Assembly (NCBI GenBank): GCA_018350325.1
Contig: JAEVLN010000019.1
Span: 186,001 to 250,000, forward strand
Source of the DNA: Globodera rostochiensis
Lineage: Eukaryota > Nematoda > Chromadorea > Rhabditida > Heteroderidae
Direction of reading: 5' to 3'
Length of the DNA stretch: 64,000 nt
The position numbers and the translations under genes were made by a program. This document shows positions 10,982 through 21,875 of the stretch, piece by piece. Every line of letters begins with the position of its first letter. The stretch's first letter is position 1. Under the pieces are notes generated by a model. The model made no database searches and had not been told where the DNA came from. It was given only the letters and a program-made list of their open reading frames with translations.

Positions 10982-12433
10982 TTTCGAGCTTTGTGATCAC
11001 CAAACCGGTGCTTAAAAAGAATTATTACCTAATTAACATTTTAAACTTTCATAAACGAAATAAAGAAAGAAATATTTATTCCAATAAAAATGAATGTTTT
11101 TTTGAGATTAAATATTTTTCGTATGTCCTTACATTTGACTAAAAAAATAACTGAAATTTTGTGCCTAGTTTTGTTTGGCACGGAATTTGCTTTCCTTTGC
11201 GTGATTATGTAAAATTTTGTACTTTGAATATGCTTAAAAATTAACTGAAAAAACAGTCGTTTTATCAAAAGCGCTTTTATTATATTTAATTACAAATTAC
11301 TAATTTTGGTAGAGCAGGTTGTCAATTTAAAATTTGCGCCATGATGTTTTAAAAGATTTTGAATTACAATTTTTTATCTATTCAATTGTGCACTTTCACA
11401 CAAATAAATGTTACTATTTAGCCTTGAGAATTAACTAATAAATCGTCAGAAACCCGGCTTAATTAGAGGACGCGCCGCTTGAAAGTTGCTTTACTGTACT
11501 TCCAATTACCCGATTAATTATATGTGTTTAGTATGCTAATTATTTTGTTTAGAACAAAGGATAAATTACCTCCATAGCATTTGGCCCTAGTGAAAATTGG
11601 AATTGAACTGTCTGTGCATGGGAATTATGTTCATTTTGTAATGCCAATTTGGTTAATTGTGCCAATGGCAGGTGCAATTAAATATTGCCCAACTTTGTGC
11701 CGGATGCAATTCCTTTCAATGCCAATGATTAAAAAGTGCAAAATGTGCATAAATGTGCAGCGGTTTTGATGACATTAACAAACCAAAATTATTGATTTAA
11801 TTATAAGAATTTAAAAGCAATAAAATGAACAATAAATGAGATTAATTCGCTAAACAAAAATATTCAATTGCTAAAAGTTTATTTTATATAAAAAACAAAT
11901 AATCCACCCACCGCACTTATCAATTTACGTAAGGCTTAAGTGTTGTGTTTTGAAAGGGTAAAAATAGCAAAATTCGCAATTCTTGGGATAAATTCGATAA
12001 AAATGACCACTTAAGCAACCTTCGGGTTCAGGGGTTTCTTTAGCGAACGGTTCGAGTTTTTCTAGTCCATGGATACGGTTTGCGTCTTCTTAAAAATTTT
12101 ACTCTCGTGTTAAGCTTGGATTGTGTTCTAACACATCTATTAAACTCTTTAATTTAACTTTTGAAAAATTGTTGAAAATTTTATAATTTACGAATAATAA
12201 ACATGTCCTTTTTCGACCGGTGAAATCAATTTAAATTTACCGTCTATCGATACCGACTTATTTTACAACTTTCAATTAAATTAAATTAAGACTAATATTC
12301 TGGCTGACAGACATTTGAGGAAGTTGTCGGCGGCCGGAAAGGAGGTCACGGGAAATCCAATTTTTGTGAATTTGCATTAATTTAATATTCGTTGTTCAAT
12401 CATTTCAATCTTTCCAAATGCATTTCATGTGAT
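10982..12433. other. G1-E2 spacer, divergent promoters
   Basis: Head-to-head region between G1 (minus) and E2 (plus). Long parts are alignable in inverted orientation to 20312-21875. Similarity is strong at 11040-11270 versus 21560-21800 and 12120-12340 versus 20400-20640, weaker elsewhere. No supported gene. Confidence 0.45.
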
Positions 12434-12519
12434 TGGCATTGGCATTTCAGACTGACATCATTTGATCAGCTGCTGGCCAAGTTCCGCCGAAAACGGAAAT
12501 GGCACAAAATAAAATGCCA
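12434..12519. promoter_or_regulatory. DOG-box-like hexamer cluster upstream of E2
   Basis: TGGCAT at 12434-12439 and 12440-12445, and ATGCCA at 12514-12519, at the same distance from the start codon as in E1. Confidence 0.5.
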
Positions 12520-12658
12520 CCAAATTAACGGAGAACGAAAAAAATTTGTATAAAAGCGAGAGAAAAATTCCAATAAATTATAAATGCTTAATATTTAATT
12601 ATTACAATTTAAATATAATTTTATTCATAAAGATAAAACCAATTAAATTCCATTCAAA

Positions 12659-13938
12659 ATGCGCACCATTTTCTTTGTTGCCATAATTTGCTTTGTTTTG
12701 GCCGCCATTCTGGAGAGCGGTTAGTTAAAGACAAAATGGCCGATAATTTTGAGTTTTTAAGCGCCTTCTGGTGACAAAAAGGACAAAAAAGGTTCCGAAA
12801 ATTTGCGATTATTTTCAAATCCAAAATTTAAAGGAGTCGCCTCGTCTCCAACAAAGCCAAAATTGCCGCCAAAATCGCCGGCAAAAGCGGCGCCGACAAG
12901 CCCAGGAAAAGCAGGTGGGCTAATATTTGTTTAATAAATATTAATTAAAAGTTAAATAGGTAATTAACTCTAACCCCCAATTAATTTCAGTTGTCAAGTC
13001 GCCGTCCAAAAAAGACTCAAAAGCGCCGAAAAGCCCAGGAAAAGCGGGTCAGGCTTTATTTGTTTAATAAATATTAATTAAAAGTTAAATAGGTAATTAA
13101 CTCTAACCCCCAATTAAATTCAGTTGACAAGTCGCCGTCCAAAAAAGACTCAAAAGCGCCGAAAAGCCCAGGAAAAGCGGGTCAGGCTTTATTTGTTTAA
13201 TAAATATTAATTAAAAGTTAAATAGGTAATTAACTCTAACCCCCAATTAAATTCAGTTGACAAGTCACCGTCCAAAAAAGACTCAAAGGCGCCGACAAGC
13301 CCCAAAAAGGGTAAGCATTTTAATTCATTGCCAGAAACTTCCGTCAAAAGCCCCACGATTCAAAATATATTCAGAAAATGCCAACAAAACGAAGCCAGAA
13401 ACTGTCGAGCGAACGCCAAGCCCGGCGAAGAAGGCGGAAAGTGCCGCCAAAAGTCCGGTTCGTGCCAACAGAACCGTGAACTTCGACGAGTCCAAGCCGT
13501 CCACTGCCGGTAAACACTTATAATGCCAATGTGGCCAAATTAAACTAAATTTAAAAGGCGTTACAAATGCCAACAATGCCGTCAAGGCGCCCGAAAAACA
13601 GGAACAGTCATCGCTGTCCATGTCCAACCCGTCCGTCGACGCGTTCGGCCCCTTCGAGCCGGCAATTGTTGCATATTCCGAAGGTTATTCTTTTTGTTTA
13701 AGCATTAATTTAACGAAAAAGCATTTTTTGTTCAGCGTTTGACGAAGAAGACACTTCGGGCAGCGACTTCGACTTGGACTTCACGGAAGGGGAACAGGAC
13801 GACGACGACGACTATTCGGACTACGGCGAATACTTTGAGGACTTTGACGCGTTTAGGGAGGACGACCCTCTTGCCCTTGGCAATGATTACATTGGCACGG
13901 GGGTGGCCGATGTGCCAGAATCGGTGATGGTACACTGA
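12659..13938 (+). CDS. E2: secreted K/S/P-repeat protein, three repeat exons
   Basis: Nine exons (12659-12719, 12762-12791, 12834-12914, 12991-13047, 13124-13180, 13257-13310, 13375-13509, 13558-13683, 13736-13938) encode 267 residues with the same layout as E1: signal peptide, basic SP/K region, acidic tail. It has three copies of the KSPSKKDSKAP(T/K)SP exon where E1 has two. The extra unit includes its intron and is almost identical to its neighbour, so the gain is recent. Minor differences: APKSPGKA in two repeats, and an FEPAIVAYSE segment. Homology to E1 stops at about 14003, and the C gene expected downstream is absent here. Confidence 0.8.
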
Positions 13939-14807
13939 GACAAGACGGCGTTCAATTGTAACAAATTTGTCTATAATATTATTGTACAATTCGCTATCAT
14001 TTTCTATTAATTTTTTTTGCTTTTTTTCAAATTTGAAGGCAATACAATGGCACCGTCCAATTTGCACTATAAAGCGGAACAGTAGTCGTCACCACAATAA
14101 TTTACGAAAATTGACATTAATTTCTTTAATAACAGTTCAGCCCCCCCCCCGACACAATTTCTTCTCCACCATACTACTAGCCGTTAATTACGCGACTGTG
14201 TCGGGACCCAATTCCCGACATTCGCGGGTCTAACCCTTAATTTAAATAAAAGAATAGAATTCGTCTTGTGTTATAAACGAATAGTACGGGCGTGGAAATT
14301 TATTATCAACCAAATGTAGCACAAGTCAACCAGAAGCAAGTATTTTTAATCCTTTAATTTTAATACGCAGCAAATAGTCTTTCTACTTTTGCCTGGCTTG
14401 ATTGAGTTTTCTTAATTTTCCATATACCTAATAATTCTTTTTTGTTTAATTTACAAACGTAAAAACATTAAGCAAAATGCGCCATATTTGATATTTATTT
14501 AAAAATATTTTGTTCATCATTTTATGTTGTTTGTTTCAGATTCTATTCATTTTGTCATTTTGCTTTATACATAAAACATTATTCAATTTTCCACCAACAT
14601 TTCCCGTGACGAATCGCATATTTATGAGGTCACATAAATGCTTTTCCTCTGACAGATCATCTCATCGTTCGTCATCACCATTTGTCACCAATAAGCATAA
14701 ACACACCCCAAACAAAAAATTTTGCTTACAAATTAGCCACTCGTCCGATTTTTATATTTTTGAATTCCCAATTTGGTGTTAAAAACAATTTAGCGATTGT
14801 CTTGGAA
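13939..14807. other. Intergenic after E2
   Basis: Similarity to E1 flanks ends at about 14003. There is a poly-C run near 14140. The rest is AT-rich with no supported gene. Confidence 0.45.
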
Positions 14808-15284
14808 ATGTCGCCCTTTTATTTGGCGGTTTACGCTGTGCTGCTGTTCGCATCATTCGGCCCAATCGTTAAAAGCGAGTAAGTTTAGGGAATTTTTGTT
14901 TTGTTCAATGCGCGGATTGCGAATCCGATCGGGATCCTGACCAAATCAAAATGATCGGTCCGGACGGATCGAATGCCGCGAAGTCGAGCGGTAAAGGCGC
15001 CATAACCCCCAAAGAAATGATTGGCCCAGATAACGCGGGGATGGAATGGCGTAAGTAATTTCAACCTAAAATGCCCTAGGTCGAAGTTTGCCGTTTTGAA
15101 AAATTGAACACCTTTCAGTTATTGCTGCGGACACTGCTTCTCGATCTACGCAATCCGCATGTCATATTGCGGCGAACCGCCCGAGAGTCTTTGTCGGGCA
15201 AACGCCAGAATGAAATATGCCGGGTGCGTTGTCAAATGCCCCCCGGAATGTCCTCGCCCTAATGATGTGTTTATTGGCGGCTGA
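14808..15284 (+). CDS. Secreted Cys-rich protein, one doubtful splice acceptor
   Basis: Exon 1 (14808-14878) encodes the signal peptide MSPFYLAVYAVLLFASFGPI. Exon 3 (15119-15284) encodes a Cys-rich C-terminus (YCCGHCFSIY, SYCGEPPESLC, CVVKCPPECPRP). Between them, 14908-15054 looks coding (CADCESDRDPDQI, then KGAITPKEMIGPDN) and is in phase with both neighbours. However, its 3' splice site reads gttca|A with no AG. A single missing base in the assembly would explain this. Alternatively exon 1 joins exon 3 directly, since phases also match (2/2), giving a shorter protein. The family is unknown. Confidence 0.55.
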
Positions 15285-15719
15285 GAAGTCCCGTGATGAA
15301 TCGATGAAGTTCCCGTCACACCCAAAATGAAACAATTTTGCGGATTTTTATTTTTAAATTTGCGCTTTTTGTGAAACAAGAATAATATCTGTCAGCTCAA
15401 CTTTGAAATAGGGTACTAGTGGAGGCTGATAAAAATCCTAAAAAAAATAAAACTAAACAAAAGAAAACCAAAAGAAAAGTTTAAAACTATAAAATGTTAA
15501 AAATAAAACCCAAAAACTATGCTGAACTTTGGTAAATTAAAAGCAACAACAAAAATAGGCACTTTGAAGAAATATGCGGGCTCTTTTTTATAAATGTTCT
15601 CGCTTCATTATTTATCGAATAAGTCTTTGGCTTCATTGATTTTGGTCGCCATTTAAGGGGGGGGGGGGAACCACCGCGAAAAATAATTACTAACAATTAA
15701 AGGGAATTTTATTTTTTTA

Positions 15720-15909
15720 GGATTTCATAGACCAATTGTTGTCGAGATTGGCAGAGGTCTTCGAGACCAAAGAACAACACACAAAAATTTACATTCTGAG
15801 CCCGATCAGCCCGGAAAATGTCAATTTGGAGATGCTTCGTGTCGTGTCATTTTTGGTTAAAAAGGAAACATGGGGACACAGCTTGTTTCAGCAAATGCTT
15901 ATTCTTTAA
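15720..15909 (+). pseudogene. Isolated exon-like coding fragment
   Basis: After a consensus 3' splice site (ttttttag) at about 15719, a codon-biased open segment reads DFIDQLLSRLAEVFETKEQ, then IYILSPISPENVNLEMLRVV, and stops at 15907-15909, followed by AATAAA. No upstream exon is recognisable nearby, so this is either a terminal-exon relic or a gene whose other exons I cannot see. Family not recognised. Confidence 0.3.
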
Positions 15910-16520
15910 TCACGAAGAATTCCGGCCAAAAATGATAATGATAATAAACAAAAACGATTAAAAAATTATTTCTAATATTTTAAATCTGACTGACTGATAA
16001 TGCTGGCCCCCACGCCTTTAAAAATAAATCTGATCACCACATAATGATTTTTATTGAAAAATTAATCCAAATTCAGTTTTTGATAATCAAATAACGGCCC
16101 GCCCGTAAAGCCGGCCGCCGCAATTCGATTAGATGACATTTATAGCGGTCGTAGAGTGTCAAAATTAAAAGGCGCTCAAATTTAAAAAAAAATTAATTTT
16201 TATAAAATAAAAATCTTCGGAAAATGAGTTTAGCCACATAAAATTCAGAATTCCAAAACCCAAAAGTCATTCCAACCAGCACGTACATAAAATGGCGCTA
16301 ATACAGGACAAAAAGTGTAGCGTTAAAACTTATGGAAAACATTTTTTTTAAATGCCAATAAAATAAAATGTTTGGCACGCCATTTTCCCAGCATTGAATC
16401 CGAGAAATGCCGAGAGGTGTTTTTGAATGACATTCAATCTTCGAACAACTTTAGCACTGAAAAACTAAGGAGGCGTCTTCCAGTGACTCTAGCGCTCGAT
16501 TATTTAACTTTTATTCAATT

Positions 16521-16590
16521 TACACTCGAAGGGAATTGAACCAGCAACAAAACGAGAAAACCCAGGCAAAGACGCACTGAGCCATAGGAT
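16521..16590 (-). pseudogene. tRNA-like fragment (tRNA pseudogene or SINE head)
   Basis: On the minus strand a box-A-like TGGCTCAGTGCG (16584-16573) is followed 42 bases later by a box-B-like GGTTCAATTCC (16542-16532). This is near the spacing in real tRNAs. Acceptor, D and anticodon stems do not pair convincingly, so it is not a functional tRNA. Confidence 0.35.
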
Positions 16591-17235
16591 AACAAAACCG
16601 AATGATTATTTTGACTTTAAAGAGTCAATCATTTAGTGTTGATCTCAAAAGCAGCTTTTATTCAAAAAGCACTAAATTTCTAAAATTTCTTGGCGAATTC
16701 TTTTATATACTAAATTAGTCAAAATTTTCAAGGTTTATATAACTCTGTCGGGCCTACCAAAATTAACAAAAAGCGGAAATTTGTATCCGTTGCCAGACTC
16801 TCGAAATTAGGCAAAAACCACTTCTATAGGGTGCTGAAAACGATTAGGTATGCACCAAAGATTTTCAGTCGATTGCCCATTAAACCGTATTTAATCCGGC
16901 TAATTGAGAATTTACAAAAATGACATTAAAACAATTAAATCACATTTATAACTTTTCAAATATGCTGGATTCAAATATTTTTATGTATATTATGACCGAA
17001 ATAGCATTGCATTTTGATTGCAAATCTAACAAAACAAAAAAATTTCTAAAATGTTATAATAAATAGTATCATATAATGTGAAAATAAGAAACAAAGTTGG
17101 TGGATGACACAGCAAAGGCTGACGGAACGATGAATAAAGGGCGACGGGCGACGACATTTTACGCCTCCCGGCCCCGTTGTCCCGACCTTTTCACCGAATC
17201 CTTAAATTACACAGAACCTTTCCTAATTCCCGTCC

Positions 17236-17560
17236 TGTCCCCCACTAAAAGTCGTTGTTACCCCCCCCCCCCCCCCATTGCTCTCCCCTCCCCCATTAGA
17301 AGTTTGTTAATCACTTCTGCCACTGCCCCCCCCCCCTCGCTCTCCCCCATTAGAAGTTTGTTAATCACTTGTGCCACTGTTTCTCCTCCCTCCCCCCTCT
17401 CCCGCCCAAACTTCCTCCCAAAAAACCAACATAAAATGACCTTGCTGCTGTAGTCAGGGCCAAACTTACTTTGATTCGAAATTTCTTCTAGAATAAAGCC
17501 CCCCAAACCAAAGAAATATTCATTCTTCTCCCTCCCCCCCCCCCCCGCTTTTACCCCCAA
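17236..17560. repeat. C-rich low-complexity tract with a two-copy direct repeat
   Basis: Long poly-C runs. The segment CCCCCATTAGAAGTTTGTTA plus ATCACTT and TGCCACTG is present twice (about 17290-17325 and 17345-17379). Open frames across it are artefacts of base composition. Confidence 0.7.
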
Positions 17561-17991
17561 AGCCCAGCAGACCTTCACTGAGTTTTAGATTTTTGTCGTA
17601 AATAAATTATTGCATAATTGTTCACTAATGAGAGGATTGAATAATGGTTTGATTTGACCAATTATCATTAGTAATGAGCTACAGAAGATCCATTAGTAAT
17701 AGCAAAAGATTTCATCGAATTATTATCAATAAAAATTACTAAAGCGGAACAAAATTTTATTTCCATGCAAATATTTGTTGTCCGATCGCCCAAAAGCGTT
17801 CAGCACAGACGGAGATCATCGCCGGCGACGTGCTTATATCAGTCGTCACATTGGACGAACAATTCGTTCCTTTAGCTAAACTCGTTTGGAAATTTTCTTC
17901 AAAATTTTGAGCAGTATTTAAGCGCAGAATTTCATTCATATTAACAATATAAATTTGTTGAATTAATATTAATTAACTTTGTTCGACGACA

Positions 17992-18669
17992 ATGACGTCA
18001 CCGTCAACACTTTTGTTCGCCTTCGTTTGCATGGCATTTTTCTATTTGTTTTTGGTTTGTGAATTTTATAATGAATAATTTAATTTAAAATAAAAGCTTC
18101 AATCGATCAATCGATTGATCGATTGATCGCAAATTAATCGGCTTAAATTGACAGGGATTGTCTGAAGCAGCGGTCACTTGCGGGACGGACGGCGTGTGCC
18201 GGGACACCTCGAAGAATGGCAAGGGGACGGTGTGCAAAAATTGCAAAAGTTGCACGTTTAAAAACTGCTGCAACAAAGTGTTCACGAGTCCGTACGCCAA
18301 ATGCGAAATTCCGGGATGGAAAGACAAAAGTTACGTCGGCAATGTCCCCGTGACCATTACAACGGCAAGAAAACGTGACGTCGGTAAGCAAATAAATGGG
18401 CACAATTTGTGCCCTCTGGCATAAGTGAAACGGAAGAGACAATAAAAGGAAACCAATTAAACTCAATTAATTAACCCTTAAAGCTTAATTTTGCTGCTTA
18501 CCTCCTTTCAGGATGTTCGGACAGCAATCGGTGCCCGGACGGCAGTAAATGCGTTGCCTACGAGAAAGGCGACAGCACCGGATTCTGTTGGAAAGTGCCG
18601 AGCGGAAAGGCCGGCAACTCTTCGTTTGCTTTGGCCATTTTTGTTGCCGCCCTCGTTGTTCTTGGTTAA
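17992..18669 (+). CDS. C2: small Cys-rich secreted protein, probably GPI-anchored
   Basis: Exons 17992-18054, 18155-18383 and 18512-18669 encode 149 residues, essentially identical to C1: signal peptide, 12-Cys mature domain, hydrophobic GPI-type tail. The reading frame and splice sites are intact, so both copies can be functional. A (GATC/ATCGATTG) cluster lies in the first intron (about 18102-18130). Confidence 0.8.
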
Positions 18670-19084
18670 GCGATTTTTGGGAAGTGTTTTATTGTCGTGC
18701 AATGACCGAATTATGCATAAACTTTAAATTAATTTCTAATAATTCAAACGGATTTAAAACTGAAAATATGTATTGACAAAAAGATGATTTTGAAATGTTC
18801 ATCCTTAAACCTAACGCTATGTCAGATCGATCAGCTTTTTGTATGGCTACATGTTTTTCCGAATTTTTACTAATTTCGCAAAGTGCCATCATTTCAAGAA
18901 GATTATTCCCTTACAAATTAGTTAATTAAACTCTTTCCAAGCTTAGACCACCTTCATTGAATTTCATATGGACATTTTTTACCTTTTATATTCTTTTACT
19001 TTTGTGAAATAAAAATATGGAAATGATAGCGAATTGTACAATAATATTATAGACAAATTTGTTGCAATTGAACGCCGTCTTGTC
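18670..19084. other. C2-E3 convergent spacer
   Basis: Inverted counterpart of 7759-8174; no gene. Confidence 0.5.
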
Positions 19085-20094
19085 TCAGTGTATCATCACC
19101 GATTCTGGCACATCGGCCACCCCCGTGCCAATGTAATCATTGCCAAGGGCAAGAGGGTCGTCCTCCCTAAACGCGTCAAAGTCCTCAAAGTATTCGCCGT
19201 AGTCCGAATAGTCGTCGTCGTCGTCCTGTTCCCCTTCCGTAAAGTCCAAGTCGAAGTCGCTGCCCGAAGTGTCTTCTTCGTCAAACGCTGAACAAAAAAT
19301 GCTTTTTCGTTAAATTAATGCTTAAATAAAAAGAATAACCTTCGGAATATGCAACAATTGTCGGCTCGAAAGGGCCGAACGCGTCGACGGACGGGTTGGA
19401 CATGGACAGCGATGACTGTTCCTGTTTTTCGGGCGCCTTGACGGCATTGTTGGCATTTGTAACGCCTTTTAAATTTAGTTTAATTTGGCCACATTGGCAT
19501 TATAAGTGTTTACCGGCAGTGGACGGCTTGGACTCGTCGAAGTTCACGGTTCTGTTGGCACGAACCGGACTTTTGGCGGCACTTTCCGCCTTCTTCGCCG
19601 GGCTTGGCGTTCGCTCGACAGTTTCTGGCTTCGTTTTGTTGGCATTTTCTGAATATATTTTGAGGGCTTTTGACGGAAGTTGCTGGCAATGAATTAAAAT
19701 GCTTACCCTTTTTGGGGCTTGTCGGCGCCTTTGAATCTTTTTTGGATGGCGACTTGACAACTGAAATTAATTGGGGGTTAGAGTTAATTACCTATTTAAC
19801 TTTTAATTAATATTTATTAAACAAATATTAGCCTGACCCGCTTTTCCTGGGCTTGTCGGTGCCGCTTTTGCCGGCGATTTTGGCGGCAATTTTGGCTTTG
19901 TTGGGGACGAGGCGACTCCTTTAAATTTGGATTTGAAAATAATCGCAAATTTTCGGAACCTTTTTTGTCCTTTTTGTCACCAGAATTCGCTTAAAAAAGC
20001 TCAAAATTATCGGCCATTTTGTCTTTAACTAACCGCTCTCCAGAATGGCGGCCAAAACAAAGCAAATTATGGCAACAAAGAAAATGGTGCGCAT
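19085..20094 (-). CDS. E3: secreted K/S/P-repeat protein, one repeat exon
   Basis: The minus-strand copy of E has the signal-peptide exon at 20094-20034 and the last exon ending with the stop at 19085-19087. Only one KSPSKKDSKAPTSP exon remains. The preceding exon ends TSPGKAG before a gtcagg donor, which in E1 and E2 belongs to the repeat exon, as expected for loss by recombination between exons. The predicted length is 229 residues. Small changes are ANSGDKKDKK near the N-terminus and a VMIH end. The signal peptide and acidic tail are unchanged, and the phase-1 intron pattern keeps the frame. Confidence 0.75.
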
Positions 20095-20231
20095 TTTGAA
20101 TGGAATTTAATTGGTTTTATCTTTATGAATAAAATTATATTTAAATTGTAATAATTAAATATTAAGCATTTATAATTTATTGGAATTTTTCTCTCGCTTT
20201 TATACAAATTTCGTTCTCTCGGCTGATTTGA

Positions 20232-20311
20232 TGGCATTTTATTTTGTGCCATTTCCGTTTTCGGCGGAACTTGGCCAACAGCTGATCAAATGATATCAAT
20301 CTGAAATGCCA
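20232..20311. promoter_or_regulatory. DOG-box-like hexamers upstream of E3
   Basis: TGGCAT at 20232-20237 and ATGCCA at 20306-20311 remain. The second of the tandem pair seen in E1 and E2 is mutated here (ATGCTA at 20312-20317). Confidence 0.45.
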
Positions 20312-21875
20312 ATGCTAATCACATGAAATGCATTTGGAAAGATTGAAATGATTGAACAACGAATATTAAATTAATGCAAATTCACAAAAATTGGATTTCC
20401 CGTGACCTCCTTTCCGGCCGCCGACAACGTCCTGCCCTCTAATGTCTGTCAGCCAGAGAATATTTGTCTTTATTTAATTTAATTGAAAGTTGTAAAATAA
20501 GTCGGTATCGAAAGACGGCAAATTTTTTTCACCGGTTGAAAAAAGACATGTTATAATTGGTGAATTTTAAAATTGTTCAACGATTTTTCAAAAATTAAAT
20601 TAAAGAGTTTAATAGATGTGTTAGAACACAATTCTGGTTAACCGGAGAGTAACCAGCTTTTTGAAAACCCAAACCGTATCCAGGAATTAGAAAATCTCGC
20701 ACAGTTATCCGGGATTTTCTAGATAACTCGAACCGTTGTCCGGAATTTAAAAAAGACCATAACTCAAAGTTTGGGTATTTAAAAAATTATCATTTCTTCA
20801 GGGTCATTTTTTATCAAATTTGTGCCAAGAATTGCCATATTTTTGCTACGGCAAATTATCTGTTAATTTTACCAAGTTTAGCAAAATTTGCCGTTTAAAT
20901 TTTCCATTGCCAAACTCTATTTTAAGCATAGACGTAAAATTTTTTATTTTTATAAAGAAAATAATCTTTTTAACAACTGATTTTTTTTGTTTAGCGAATT
21001 ATACAATACATTAAATTGTTCATTTTGCAATTTTTAATTTCTTAGAATAATAAATCAAAAGTCAGTTTAAATGTTACATTTACCAACCCAATAATTTTGG
21101 TTTGTTAACGTCATCAAAACAGCTGGGCATTTGCACTTTTTCTCATTGGCATTGAAAGGCATAGGTCCGGCACAGAGTTGAGTAATATTTAATTGCACCT
21201 GCCAATGGCACAATTAACCAAATTGTCATTCCACAACAAAAAATGAACATAATTCACAGTTCAATTGTAAGTTTCACTATGGGCCAAATTCTATGGGGCT
21301 AATTTGGCCTTTGACTAAACAAAATAATTAGCCGACTAGACATATATAATTAATTGTGTGTAATTGAAATGATTTGATAGCTAACGTTTTTTTGTGTGAA
21401 AATGCAGTCAAATTGAATACGCATTTTTTCCCGTTGTACCATCCAGTAGGCTTTATTTTTCATTGAGATAAAAAATTGAATTCAAAATATATTATAAAAA
21501 ATGTTGGTCTTTTTAAAACATCACTACACGAAAGTTTTAAATTGACAACCATTTTAAGTGCCTTTTTTTCAAGTAATTAAACCGTAATAAAAGCGCTTTT
21601 GATAACTCAGATGATTTTTATGCATATCCAAAGTACAAAATTTTACATAATCACGCAAAGGAAATGCAAATTGCGTGCCAAACAAAACTAGGCACAAAAT
21701 TTCAGTTATTTTTTTATTCAAATGAAAGGACATACGAAAAATATTTAATCTCAAAAAACATTAATTTTTATTGGAATAAATATTTCTTTCTTTATTTCGT
21801 TTATGAAAGTTTAAAATGTTAATTAGGTAATTAAATATTTTTTAAGCACCGGTTTGGTAATCGCAAAGCTCGGAA
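20312..21875. other. E3-G2 spacer, divergent promoters
   Basis: Inverted counterpart of the G1-E2 spacer with several local replacements (for example 20640-20780). No supported gene. Confidence 0.45.

Larger units (their letters stand above)
6270..14003. repeat. Duplicated gene block, copy A (E1-C1-G1-E2)
   Basis: About 6.27-7.82 kb is repeated directly at 12.32-14.00 kb with a start-to-start distance of 6048 bases (E1 ATG 6611, E2 ATG 12659). The 7.8-12.3 kb part between them (C1, G1 and spacer) is repeated in inverted orientation at 17.6-23.5 kb together with a third E gene. Coding exons are nearly identical between copies; spacers carry indels. Confidence 0.85.
15910..17590. other. Intergenic between the two blocks
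   Basis: AT-rich. Holds the tRNA-like fragment, a fragment related to the 4182 element near 16830, and the C-rich repeat at 17236-17560. No supported gene. Confidence 0.45.

Noticed and set aside
17097..17578. Pro/Ser-rich open frames on both strands
   Set aside because: Produced by poly-C/poly-G tracts; no start context or splice sites.
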